DNA of 64,000 nucleotides from an uncultured bacterium (lineage in GTDB: Bacteria > Desulfobacterota > Binatia > UBA1149 > CAITLU01). The stretch is taken from contig CAITLU010000018.1 of assembly GCA_903893315.1 (NCBI GenBank), positions 1 through 64,000 of the forward strand, read 5' to 3'. Position numbers and translations under genes: made by a program. Position 1 is the first letter of the stretch. Every line of letters starts with the position of its first letter. Below are positions 8,572 to 16,571 of the stretch, in pieces. The notes under the pieces are model-generated. The model saw only the letters and a list, made by a program, of their open reading frames with translations. It searched no databases and was not told the DNA's origin.

Positions 8572-9030
8572 TCATCCGAGCGTGATGCGGTAGGTGCAGT
8601 TGCGGCTGCCTCGGGCGACGGAATCGAGAAGTTCTACCGATACCGGCCGTTCCGTGTGCCGTTGGACGAGCATTCGTATCCAGTGGACGCCGCACACGCA
8701 CAGGGCGGGGTCGAGCCGTATGACTCCTCGTTTGACCAGCGGGCACATGCACTCGCCGTCGCGATGTTCGTCGAACACTATCGTGTCGCCGTCTCGCTCG
8801 ACGTCGACCTTGCCGGAGCCGCCGAGTTTCATGTGTTCGAGAAAACCTTCGAGGTCGAGTTCCGCGGGAATCGCGAAAAGTTCGACGAAGGCTTGAACGC
8901 AGGAACGAGCCTGCGCCTCCATCACCTTGTCGCGGGACTGGCTATCCAGTGCGTAGATCCCTTCGTAGGTGCCGCAGGTGATCTTGTCCTGGAAGTCCCG
9001 TATCGCTTGCTGAACCCAATCCTCTTCCAC
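8572..9030 (-). CDS. small cysteine-rich protein of unknown function in the GRE operon
   Basis: This protein of about 152 residues has a helical N-terminal half and a C-terminal half with paired cysteines: GECMCPLV, then LCVCGVHW, then NCTYRI. The spacing (CxCP, CxCG, terminal C-x-Y/F-x-I) resembles the DUF6144 and aminothiazoline-carboxylate-hydrolase-like group, but I would not claim the family. The cysteines could bind a metal or an iron-sulfur cluster. The GTG at 9030 is chosen because it sits seven bases after GGAGGA; a TTG at 9036 in the same frame is too close to that site. It lies between the radical SAM gene and the GRE, so it could be an activation factor, a scaffold or a metal donor. 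That role is inference from position only. Confidence 0.6.
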   Translation of the reverse strand: MEEDWVQQAIRDFQDKITCGTYEGIYALDSQSRDKVMEAQARSCVQAFVELFAIPAELDLEGFLEHMKLGGSGKVDVERDGDTIVFDEHRDGECMCPLVKRGVIRLDPALCVCGVHWIRMLVQRHTERPVSVELLDSVARGSRNCTYRITLG

Positions 9031-9105
9031 CGTCAATTCCTCCGGTCATGGTCCGTGGACGATAGCGAAACGCCTTGCTAGAAAGAGTGGCCCCGGTCAG
9101 GCGTG

Positions 9106-10251
9106 CTACCGGCCTCCGGCAGGTCGTTGGTAGAAGCCTGCGTAGCGCGCGACGAGAAGATATTTCTTGAACATGCGGTTGGTCTCTTCTTCGTGTTCGG
9201 AAACGGTCGTGTTGTCCACCGGTTCGAAGAAGCAGGTCGGGTCTTCTTCGAGGTAGTCTCCGGTGTGGTAGTACGCCATCGCCCTGCAGCCGCCGCAGGT
9301 GTACTGATAGCGGCACCTGCCGCATCGGCCCTTGAGACGGCTGCGATCGGTGAGGTCGGCGAAGAGCTTGCTTTCGGCGACCAGCTTGTCGAGCGGCTTG
9401 TCGCGCACGTTACCGGCGCTGATCTCATCGAGCAGGACCGGGCACACCGACACTTCACCCTCGGCGTTCAACGTGAGCCAGTTGCCTACCCAGCAACCGA
9501 CGGGAGGATTCTGCGGCACTGTGCCGTTGCGCTGGCCGCCCGAGACCTGCTCGTGCAGTTCCGGCGAAAGGAAGAACGGCGTGTAGCTGACGTAGCCGTT
9601 GACGCTGCGGCGCAACACCGGATGGAAGGCCTCGCGCAGATCGTCGCGGTCGAAGGCGTGTTCGGCGAAATGTGCGCTGCCCGAGCCTCGTGCGGCCAGC
9701 GGCGCGCGATTGTAAGAGATGCGGCGCTTTTCGAGGAACTCGACGGTGCGTTCGAAGCTCTCGACGTTGTACTTGCCGAGCGTGACGATGACGTGCCGGT
9801 CGATCTTCAGCTCACGGCACAGGTCGAGGACTTCGAGCGTTCGATCAGGCTCGGCGTTGCGGCTCCAGTCGTTGTCGTCGGTGATCGAATTGAGGCCGAC
9901 GGCTATAGTGAGCCGGCCGCGGGTGGCTTCCTTCATGGCTTCGAGGCGTTCGCGAGTGAGCAACTCACAGTTGCTGCAGACGTTACACTTGAAGCCGAGG
10001 TCCACCGTGAGGCGGAAAAGGTCGAAGGCATCTTCGCGAAGCAGGAACTCGCCCCCGCTCCACGCCACTGCCTTGATATCCAGGGACTTGGCCGGCACCA
10101 GGACGAGATCGCGGATTTCGTCGTAGCTGAGCTCCTGACGCAGGCTGTCGCGGACACGCACGGGGTCATTGCTCGCCGCCATGCACAGCGGGCAGCGCAG
10201 GTTGCAGCGCCTGGTAGCCTCAAAGTATAGAACCGAAAAATTGTACGCCAT
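9106..10251 (-). CDS. radical SAM protein with C-terminal SPASM domain
   Basis: This 381-residue protein has the radical SAM cysteine motif near its start (Cys16, Cys20, Cys23 in CNLRCPLC) and the usual WSGGEFLL glycine-rich SAM-binding loop. The C-terminal 110 residues hold a cysteine-rich SPASM region (GCWVGNW, VSVCPVL, GRCGRCRYQYTCGGC, DPTC) that normally binds one or two auxiliary [4Fe-4S] clusters. SPASM proteins modify peptides or assemble cofactors and are not the usual activases of glycyl radical enzymes, which carry ferredoxin-type inserts instead. As the first gene of the GRE operon it is nevertheless the only visible candidate activase. Alternatively it modifies the GRE, the small Cys-rich protein or a cofactor. 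The ATG at 10251 is preferred; a GTG lies two codons upstream. Confidence 0.85.
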   Translation of the reverse strand: MAYNFSVLYFEATRRCNLRCPLCMAASNDPVRVRDSLRQELSYDEIRDLVLVPAKSLDIKAVAWSGGEFLLREDAFDLFRLTVDLGFKCNVCSNCELLTRERLEAMKEATRGRLTIAVGLNSITDDNDWSRNAEPDRTLEVLDLCRELKIDRHVIVTLGKYNVESFERTVEFLEKRRISYNRAPLAARGSGSAHFAEHAFDRDDLREAFHPVLRRSVNGYVSYTPFFLSPELHEQVSGGQRNGTVPQNPPVGCWVGNWLTLNAEGEVSVCPVLLDEISAGNVRDKPLDKLVAESKLFADLTDRSRLKGRCGRCRYQYTCGGCRAMAYYHTGDYLEEDPTCFFEPVDNTTVSEHEEETNRMFKKYLLVARYAGFYQRPAGGR

Positions 10252-10293
10252 GACCACGCGCCCCCATCAACAGCCGGGCCGGGGAGCGGGCTA

Positions 10294-10320
10294 GTTATAT
10301 AGACGTCGGCCTGAATTCAA
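10294..10320 (-). promoter_or_regulatory. candidate sigma70-type promoter of the radical SAM-GRE operon
   Basis: Reading the minus strand, TTGAAT (10320-10315) is followed after 15 bases by TATAAC (10299-10294), about 40 bases ahead of the start codon. It is a short AT-rich island in GC-rich DNA. The spacing is two bases shorter than optimal, so the call is tentative. Confidence 0.4.
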
Positions 10321-11095
10321 AGCACAAAATCGTTGAGGGCCAGGCGCGAAAGGGGCGATTGCTCTCGGGTTTTCGGCTTGGATATCGCGGCGGCCGGACA
10401 TCGGCGGCCGGCCTGTGGTGCGCGTGGAAAGCCGAGGCCTGCGCGCGCCGTCGGAAGTGCTGACCTGCGAGGCGGTGCCGGGATCGTGATGCGGCCTGCC
10501 GCCGGCGCGCGGTCCGCCGCGCTGGCGGGGCCGGCCGCAGCAGACAACGTCCGGAGTGCTGCCCGGACTGGAGCAGTGACTCTTGCTTTGGCCGGCTGGC
10601 GGTTCGCGCTCGGTGACGGCTTTGCGAAGCGCGAAGAACCGATCCGGTCGGGATGCGGTGGACGGTCAGGGCCTCTCTGAACCGCCGGTCGGTTCCGGCC
10701 TCCCCCTCAACGAAGCTCTTCCAAATGGGAATACGACGGCGACAGGTTCCTAGCCATAAGAACATGTCCACGTTTCCAGGCGGCGTATTAGACAAGGCTG
10801 AAGACCTGATTGCCCCCGGAGCGCCGGTATTGCCTTGTTCGCACCGGAGCGCGTGACCGATGGCGGCTTCCGTTGATGGGCCGAGAACAAACGAAGTGCA
10901 TAGCGCCTCGAAGCCATGGAATCGGCGCCTTGCCGGCATCGGCGCGTACAGGCTCGGTGTTTCCGGAAATGGTGTTTTGTGGCATCGGAATTGCTTACCG
11001 CTCCCCGGGCGTCCGTCGCTGGTGGCGGGGGTTGCGAGGGCGCATCGCTTTCTTAAGGGGTCCGGGTCGCTGTTTTCAACCGTGGAGTAAGCCGA
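10321..11095. other. long intergenic region with no recognisable gene
   Basis: This stretch separates the divergent GRE operon and cytochrome operon. The open frames in it, including one of 214 codons on the minus strand, are Arg/Ser/Pro-rich and match nothing I know, so I read them as non-coding. I looked for a c-di-GMP (GEMM) or cobalamin riboswitch core, which might be expected before cytochrome or cofactor genes, and saw none. A GGAG lies eight bases before the cytochrome GTG. Confidence 0.5.
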
Positions 11096-11968
11096 GTGTC
11101 GTTTTTGCGAGGCCGTCTGGGGCGGTCGAAAGTTGACTCCAGCAAGCAGGCCGTTGGTGGGAATTCGCCGGTGAAAAAACGCAACTTAAGTATTGGCAAG
11201 GTGCCCGACCAGGCGGTGCGGATCGGCACCGTGTTCATCCTGGCAATCGGGGCGGCGGTCGCGTTGCGGCAGCACTTCATTCCGGAGTCCTTCGGAGAGC
11301 TCGGTCACTACCGGGCCAATGCGATTCCGGTTATCGCCGGGGCAAAGCTCCACTACGCCGGGTGGCAAAAGTGCGGAGAGTGTCACGAGGACCAGCTGAA
11401 CAAGAAGATGGGCGGGTTCCACAAGGCGCTTTCCTGCGAGACCTGCCATGGCCCGGCCTACGACCACGCTGTGGTCGACCCGACAGATACGGAAGCCACT
11501 CCCAAGATTCCGCGCAATCGCGAGTTCTGCCTGACCTGTCACAGTTACCTGCCGTCTCGGCCGACAGGCTTCCCGCAGATCATCGAGCTTCAGCACAATC
11601 CGATGGAGCCGTGCGTGAAGTGCCACAACCCGCACGACCCGGCAGCGCAGGCGGAGGCGCCCGCGTGCTCCGGCTGTCACGGTGAGATCGCCCGCACCAA
11701 GGCGATTTCCCATCACTCGCTGCTGCGTTGCGAGACCTGTCACGCCACGCCGCCCGAGCACAAAGAAAACCCGAGGCAGAACCTGCCGAAGAAGCCGACC
11801 AACAGGGAGTTCTGCGGTCAGTGCCACGCCGAGGGGACACCGACCTCCGGGACGCTGCTGGGAGTCGACCTGAGTACGCGTGAGATTCCCAAGGTCGACC
11901 TTGCGACTCATGGCAATACCTATCTGTGCTGGCAGTGCCACTACCCGCATGACCCGGAGGGCAAGTAG
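11096..11968 (+). CDS. membrane-anchored octahaem cytochrome c
   Basis: This 290-residue protein has one N-terminal membrane segment (about residues 41-58, VRIGTVFILAIGAAVALR) and eight CXXCH haem sites: CGECH, CETCH, CLTCH, CVKCH, CSGCH, CETCH, CGQCH and CWQCH. It would lie in the periplasm, anchored in the inner membrane, and pass electrons between a quinone-reactive complex and periplasmic carriers. The GTG at 11096 has GGAG upstream; the 40 residues before the anchor are polar and could instead begin at a later codon. It is followed without a gap by a four-cluster ferredoxin and NrfD. That three-gene order recalls Cbc, Qrc and Nrf-type menaquinone complexes. Confidence 0.88.
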   Translation: MSFLRGRLGRSKVDSSKQAVGGNSPVKKRNLSIGKVPDQAVRIGTVFILAIGAAVALRQHFIPESFGELGHYRANAIPVIAGAKLHYAGWQKCGECHEDQLNKKMGGFHKALSCETCHGPAYDHAVVDPTDTEATPKIPRNREFCLTCHSYLPSRPTGFPQIIELQHNPMEPCVKCHNPHDPAAQAEAPACSGCHGEIARTKAISHHSLLRCETCHATPPEHKENPRQNLPKKPTNREFCGQCHAEGTPTSGTLLGVDLSTREIPKVDLATHGNTYLCWQCHYPHDPEGK

Positions 11969-12742
11969 ATGGGGGACAAGCTCAAGAGGCGGGCCTTCGT
12001 CCGAAAGATCGTCGAAGGTACCGCGTCCGTCGTGATGCTCTCCGTGTGCGGCCCGATGAGGTCGCTGGTGGGCGCGAGCGAGGAAGCCGAGGCTCCGGCG
12101 TACGATGCGACCAAGCATTACTACGGAATGGGCGTGCAGATCGACAAGTGCATCGGCTGCGGCCGCTGCGCCGACGCGTGCAAGTCAGAGAACAACGTTC
12201 CCCGCGAGCCGTTCTACTTCCGCACCTGGGTCGAGCGCTACGTCATAGACAACGAGCGTGAGGTTCATGTGGACAGCCCCGGCGGGGGCATTCACGGGTT
12301 CCCGCCTCCGGCTACGGAAGAAGACGTCCTGCGCTCGTTCTTCGTCCCCAAGCTCTGCAACCACTGCGATCACCCGCCTTGCGTCCAGGTGTGCCCGGTA
12401 GGGGCCACGTTCAAGACCCAGGACGGCGTGGTGCTGGTCGATCAGGACTACTGTGTCGGATGCCGCTACTGCATCCAGGCGTGTCCGTACGGAGCGCGCT
12501 ATCTCCATCCGGAGAAGCACACGGCCGACAAGTGTACGTTCTGTTACCACAGGATCACGAAAGGCATGCTGCCGGCTTGTGTCGAGGTATGCCCGACTCA
12601 GGCGCGCGTGTTCGGCGAGATCAAGGGCCGAAGCAGTCCGCTTCATCGACTGATGAAGATGGAAGAGATCCAGGTGCTCAAACCCGAGCTCAACACGGAA
12701 CCCAAGGTGCTCTACACCAAACTTGACGGGGAGGTTCGGTAG
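11969..12742 (+). CDS. Tat-exported four-cluster ferredoxin, NrfC/PsrB type
   Basis: The 257-residue protein starts with a twin-arginine signal (KRRAFVRK, then a hydrophobic stretch ending near GAS). Four cysteine sets follow for [4Fe-4S] clusters: CIGCGRCADAC, CNHCDHPPCVQVCP, CVGCRYCIQACP and CTFCYHRI...PACVEVCP. This is the NrfC/PsrB/DmsB layout. The protein should sit on the periplasmic face and link the NrfD quinone site to the octahaem cytochrome. Its ATG immediately follows the cytochrome stop and the NrfD GTG begins two bases after its own stop, so the three proteins are likely made in fixed ratio. Confidence 0.92.
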   Translation: MGDKLKRRAFVRKIVEGTASVVMLSVCGPMRSLVGASEEAEAPAYDATKHYYGMGVQIDKCIGCGRCADACKSENNVPREPFYFRTWVERYVIDNEREVHVDSPGGGIHGFPPPATEEDVLRSFFVPKLCNHCDHPPCVQVCPVGATFKTQDGVVLVDQDYCVGCRYCIQACPYGARYLHPEKHTADKCTFCYHRITKGMLPACVEVCPTQARVFGEIKGRSSPLHRLMKMEEIQVLKPELNTEPKVLYTKLDGEVR

Positions 12743-12744
12743 CC

Positions 12745-13959
12745 GTGCAAGCGCATTTCGCAGAACTGGCGGCCCTCGCAAACCAGATCTCGGGCTTCAT
12801 CTACCCGAACGAGATCGAGTTGCAGTGGAGCATCCTGATCGTCATCTACCCGTACCTGACGGGCCTGGTGGCTGGAGCTTTCATCCTCGCGTCGCTCGAG
12901 AAAGTGTTCAACGTCAAGGAGCTTCAGCCTACGTACCGGCTGGCGCTGCTTTGCGCGATGTCCTTTCTCATCGTCGCACCGATGCCGTTGCAGGCGCATC
13001 TTGGGCACCCGGAGCGGTCCCTGGAGATGTTCCTGACACCGAACGGGAACTCGGCGATGGCAATGTTCGGCTTCGTCTACATGTGGTACCTGATGCTGGT
13101 GCTGCTGCTCGAGATATGGTTCGACTTCCGGGCTGACATGGTGCGCTGGAGCCAGCAGTCGAAGGGGTTGAAGAGCCTTTTTTACAAAGTGCTGGCCCTC
13201 GGGTCGACGGACATCTCCGAAGAAGCGATCGCCTTCGACCACAAGGCCGTCTATGCGATCACCGTCGTCGGCATTCCGTCGGCGTTCATTCTGCACGGCT
13301 ACGTGGGTTTCATCTTTGGCTCGATCAAGGCCAACCCGTGGTGGAGCAGCGTGCTGATCCCGATCGTGTTCCTGTTCTCGGCGATCGTTTCCGGCATTGC
13401 GATGATCCTGCTGATCTACTACGTGTCGTCGCTGGTCCGCGGGCAACAGCCGAAGATGCCGTGCCTCGACAAACTGGCGTCCTTCCTGTTGTACGCGTTG
13501 ATCCTGGACTTTTCGCTTGAGAGCCTGGACTTCATCCACCGTCTCTACGAGTCGGAGGAGTCGATCCACATCCTTTCCGAACTGATCGTTTCCAAGCTGT
13601 TCCTGAGTCTGACCATCGTGCAGATCATGCTCGGAACCATCCTTCCACTCTTGATGCTGGCCGTCTCGCGCTACTCCAGGCTGCCGGCCGAGCTCAAGAG
13701 AATCGTGTACGTCATCTCCGCGATGCTTATCCAGGTCGGCATCTTCAGCACCCGCTGGAACGTCGTCATAGGTGGACAGTTGTTCTCCAAGAGCCTGCGC
13801 GGTCTGACCGCCTACAAGCTGGAGATGGGCGGTCAAGAGGGACTTCTGGCCGCAATAGGGTTCCTGATTCTGCCGTTCCTTATCTTCCTCCTCCTGATCC
13901 GGATTCTTCCGCCCTGGGAAGACGAAAAGGAGACGGTAGCCGCGGCGATCGAGGCGTAA
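12745..13959 (+). CDS. NrfD/PsrC-type polytopic quinone-interacting membrane protein
   Basis: This 404-residue protein has about ten hydrophobic helices, for example IYPYLTGLVAGAFILASL near residue 33, and the GHPER sequence near residue 90 that is typical of NrfD/PsrC/ActC proteins. These proteins carry the menaquinone/menaquinol site and no haem. With the preceding ferredoxin and octahaem cytochrome it forms a complete membrane module. The direction of electron flow (quinol oxidation or quinone reduction) cannot be told from sequence. No molybdopterin or other catalytic subunit is present, which favours a quinol:cytochrome c type complex. The GTG start lies two bases after the previous stop. 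Confidence 0.9.
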   Translation: MQAHFAELAALANQISGFIYPNEIELQWSILIVIYPYLTGLVAGAFILASLEKVFNVKELQPTYRLALLCAMSFLIVAPMPLQAHLGHPERSLEMFLTPNGNSAMAMFGFVYMWYLMLVLLLEIWFDFRADMVRWSQQSKGLKSLFYKVLALGSTDISEEAIAFDHKAVYAITVVGIPSAFILHGYVGFIFGSIKANPWWSSVLIPIVFLFSAIVSGIAMILLIYYVSSLVRGQQPKMPCLDKLASFLLYALILDFSLESLDFIHRLYESEESIHILSELIVSKLFLSLTIVQIMLGTILPLLMLAVSRYSRLPAELKRIVYVISAMLIQVGIFSTRWNVVIGGQLFSKSLRGLTAYKLEMGGQEGLLAAIGFLILPFLIFLLLIRILPPWEDEKETVAAAIEA

Positions 13960-14110
13960 GGCCGCGCTGTTCGCGTAGCGCTTCGTCGTGCGTGCGGCGG
14001 GCGTTCGGGCGCCGCCTTCGCACGAGGCAAGTGCCGGATGCTCGGCTTCGTGCCGGTGACTGCGGCGTTCTTCTTGCGCTGCTCGATAATCTGCGAGAAA
14101 CCTCCACGCG

Positions 14111-15094
14111 ATGACGACGCGGCTTCGACTCGGTCTGATCGGGGTCGGCAAGCACGGCAGCCGCTACGCGCGGCACATCGTGCACGACCTGAGGGATGAT
14201 TTGCGCCTGGTCGCGATGGCGCGCCGGGACGTGGAGGCGGGGCAGGCGCAGGCCGCGCAGTACGGTTGTCGCGTGTATGGCGACTACCGTGAGATGATCG
14301 CCGCGCCCGACGTCGATGCCGTCGTCGCCGTGGTTCCGCCGACATTGCACTTGCAGATCGTCGAAGCGGCGGCCGCCGAGCGTAAGCCGCTGCTGCTGGA
14401 GAAGCCCGCCGCGGTCGGCGTCGAAGCGGGCCGGAGTATGCTGCGCGTCGCGCGCGCGGCCGGAATTCCCGTAATGGTGGCGCAGACTCTGCGCTACAAC
14501 GGCGTCGTGCGCGTGATGCTCGAAGCTCGCAGCCGCATCGGGCGCATCCACGCGCTGCGCATCGCTCAGTACTTCGAGCCGTCGCGTCCGGGCTGGATCG
14601 ACGAGCCGGAGGTCAGCGGCGGCGGCGTCGTGCTGCACACCGGTGTCCACAGTTTCGATCTGCTCCGTTTGCTGAGCGGACTTGAAGCCGAACGCGTCAG
14701 TTGCGAGATGTCGAGCGTCAACACGGCGCGGACGGAAGACAACTTCACTGCCGTGGTGCGGCTGCAAGGCGGCACTCTCGCTTCGGTGGCCGCCTCACGA
14801 GCGACGGCGAGCCGCGGCGGGGCCATCGAGTTGGTCGGTGAGCGCGGCCAGCTGATAGGCGACCACGCGATGAATTTCGTGAAGGTCGTTCACGGCAGCG
14901 AGTCTGCCGCGCTTGCGGTGCCGCCGCCTGTAAGTACCGTGCTCGAGATGCTGAAGGATTTTGCGGCCGCGCTGCGGCGTGGCGATCCGATGCCGATTCC
15001 GCTGGAGGAAGGCCTGCGTGCTGTCGCGCTCGCGGCTGCATGTTGTCGCGCCGCCGCTTCGCATCGAGCCGAGCCGGTGGCGCCGGTCGAATAG
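14111..15094 (+). CDS. Gfo/Idh/MocA family NAD(P)-dependent oxidoreductase
   Basis: This 327-residue protein has an N-terminal Rossmann fold (LGLIGVGKHGSRYARH) with the EKPAAVG motif, whose lysine is catalytic in this family. The C-terminal alpha/beta domain includes a GGGVVLHTGVHSFDLL stretch with the usual histidine. Members oxidise or reduce sugars, inositols and related alcohols. It stands alone between the cytochrome operon and a convergent catabolic cluster. No substrate-specific neighbour helps, so only the family is assigned. Confidence 0.85.
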   Translation: MTTRLRLGLIGVGKHGSRYARHIVHDLRDDLRLVAMARRDVEAGQAQAAQYGCRVYGDYREMIAAPDVDAVVAVVPPTLHLQIVEAAAAERKPLLLEKPAAVGVEAGRSMLRVARAAGIPVMVAQTLRYNGVVRVMLEARSRIGRIHALRIAQYFEPSRPGWIDEPEVSGGGVVLHTGVHSFDLLRLLSGLEAERVSCEMSSVNTARTEDNFTAVVRLQGGTLASVAASRATASRGGAIELVGERGQLIGDHAMNFVKVVHGSESAALAVPPPVSTVLEMLKDFAAALRRGDPMPIPLEEGLRAVALAAACCRAAASHRAEPVAPVE

Positions 15095-15205
15095 CTGCCA
15101 TCCGGCCGCGAAGTTTCTGGCGCCGCTACGGCTCGACGTGGAGCGGCGGTCGGTGCTGCCGGCCGGGTCCGTCGCCGGCGCGGTGAGTCGTCTGCGGCGC
15201 TCGAG

Positions 15206-16429
15206 TCAGTTCTTGAAGATGTGGATCGCCATCGCGGCTGCGTCGACACCGAGAATGCCGCCGCCGTTGTGCGTCAGTCCGACGCGCGCATCCTTTACCT
15301 GACGCGGACCGGCCTCGCCGCGCAGTTGAGTGACGATCTCGTGCACCTGACCGAGCCCCGTCGCTCCGATCGGATGTCCCTTGGACGCCAGCCCGCCGGA
15401 GGTATTGGTCGGCATCTTGCCGTTCACTTCCAGATAGCCTTCGTCGATCCAGCGCGGAGCGTCCGGGCCGGGGCAGATTCCCAATTCGATAAGCGTGATG
15501 ATCTCCGAGGGCGACGTCGCGTCGTGGACTTCGAGAACGTCGATGTCTTCGGGGCCGATCCCGGCGGCGGCGAAAGCTTTCGGGGCGATCCGTTTGGTGA
15601 GCGAGTCGTCGGAGGTGCCCGACAGGCTGCCGCTGCCCAGCACCGACGCCGCGATGGTCACCGGTCTGCCGCAAAAACGCGCCGCCGTTTCTTTCGAGCA
15701 CACGATCGCGGCGGCGGCGCCGTCGCCGATCGGTGAACACATCATGCGCGTGAGCGGATAGGCCACGTCACCGGAATTGAGTACCTCCTCGAGCGTCACC
15801 GCTCGCTGGTACTGCGCGTGCGGGTTCATCGCGCCGTTGCTGTGGCTCTTGACCGCGATCTTGGCGAAGTGTTCCTGGGTGAGTCCGTAGCGTTCCATGT
15901 AAGTGCGCGTGTAGTACGCGTACATGTCCATGAACACGCTGCGCTTTTCGCCGCTTCCTTCTTTGATGATCGTCTCGGAGACCTGCCGCTGTCTGGCGAA
16001 GTCGGAAAGGAAGGTCTTGAAGAGATCGACGTCGACCGCGGTGCCGAGGGCTTGGAATGACTTGCGCTTGTCGGCGTCGAAGAGTTTCTCGAAACCGACC
16101 ACGAGCGCGCAGTCGTGAAGGCCGGCGCCGACCGAGGTCCACGCCAGGTTAAGTGCCGTGGACGAACTCGCGCAGGCGTTTTCGACGTTGTACATCGGGA
16201 TGCCGTCGATCCCCATTGCCGACAGCGTCACTTGCGCCTTGATCTGTTCCTGGCCGGTCATAAGCCCCGGAACAGCGGCGCCGACGTAAGCCGCGTCGAG
16301 ATCCTTCGCTTCCACGCCGGCGTCCTGCATCGCCGCGGTGACCGCCTCGCGCACGATATCCTTGATGCTCTTGTCCGGGAGTTTCCCGAAACGGATCATT
16401 CCAACGCCGATGACAACTACGTCGCGCAT
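15206..16429 (-). CDS. thiolase of the SCP-x / acetyl-CoA acetyltransferase-like group
   Basis: The 407-residue protein has the thiolase nucleophile in ENACASSSTA, the SKGHPIGATG histidine loop near the C-terminus, and EVHDATSPSE where SCP-x-type thiolases have the HDCF motif. The terminal cysteine-glycine motif of classical thiolases reads LTHNGGG, so the usual acid/base cysteine is absent. Members of this group cleave or modify branched, steroid or other unusual 3-oxoacyl-CoA chains; some need a DUF35 partner, which is not present here. The ATG at 16429 has AAGGAG six bases upstream and is preferred over a longer reading. It ends the minus-strand catabolic cluster. Confidence 0.85.
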   Translation of the reverse strand: MRDVVVIGVGMIRFGKLPDKSIKDIVREAVTAAMQDAGVEAKDLDAAYVGAAVPGLMTGQEQIKAQVTLSAMGIDGIPMYNVENACASSSTALNLAWTSVGAGLHDCALVVGFEKLFDADKRKSFQALGTAVDVDLFKTFLSDFARQRQVSETIIKEGSGEKRSVFMDMYAYYTRTYMERYGLTQEHFAKIAVKSHSNGAMNPHAQYQRAVTLEEVLNSGDVAYPLTRMMCSPIGDGAAAAIVCSKETAARFCGRPVTIAASVLGSGSLSGTSDDSLTKRIAPKAFAAAGIGPEDIDVLEVHDATSPSEIITLIELGICPGPDAPRWIDEGYLEVNGKMPTNTSGGLASKGHPIGATGLGQVHEIVTQLRGEAGPRQVKDARVGLTHNGGGILGVDAAAMAIHIFKN

Positions 16430-16571
16430 CAGGTACTCCTTGATTCTCGCGTTCGTGTTTCGATCCGCAAGACCCGACGACATCGAACACCGGGCGGGCA
16501 CGCCGCCGTCCGCGGACCGGACTCAGCGCCGCTTCGTGTCACGAAGTCCCGAGGCGGCGCTGATCGACGCG

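Noticed and set aside
10295-10939. A 214-codon minus-strand frame in the gap before the cytochrome operon
   Set aside because: It is Arg/Ser/His-rich, has no ribosome site or family pattern, and overlaps the likely promoter of the radical SAM gene.
10321-11095. c-di-GMP (GEMM) riboswitch upstream of the octahaem cytochrome
   Set aside because: These are common before multihaem cytochromes in related bacteria, but I could not find the conserved core sequence by eye.
12712-14151. A 479-codon minus-strand frame opposite NrfD
   Set aside because: It is very rich in Gln, His, Asp and Arg, as expected from antisense of hydrophobic membrane helices.
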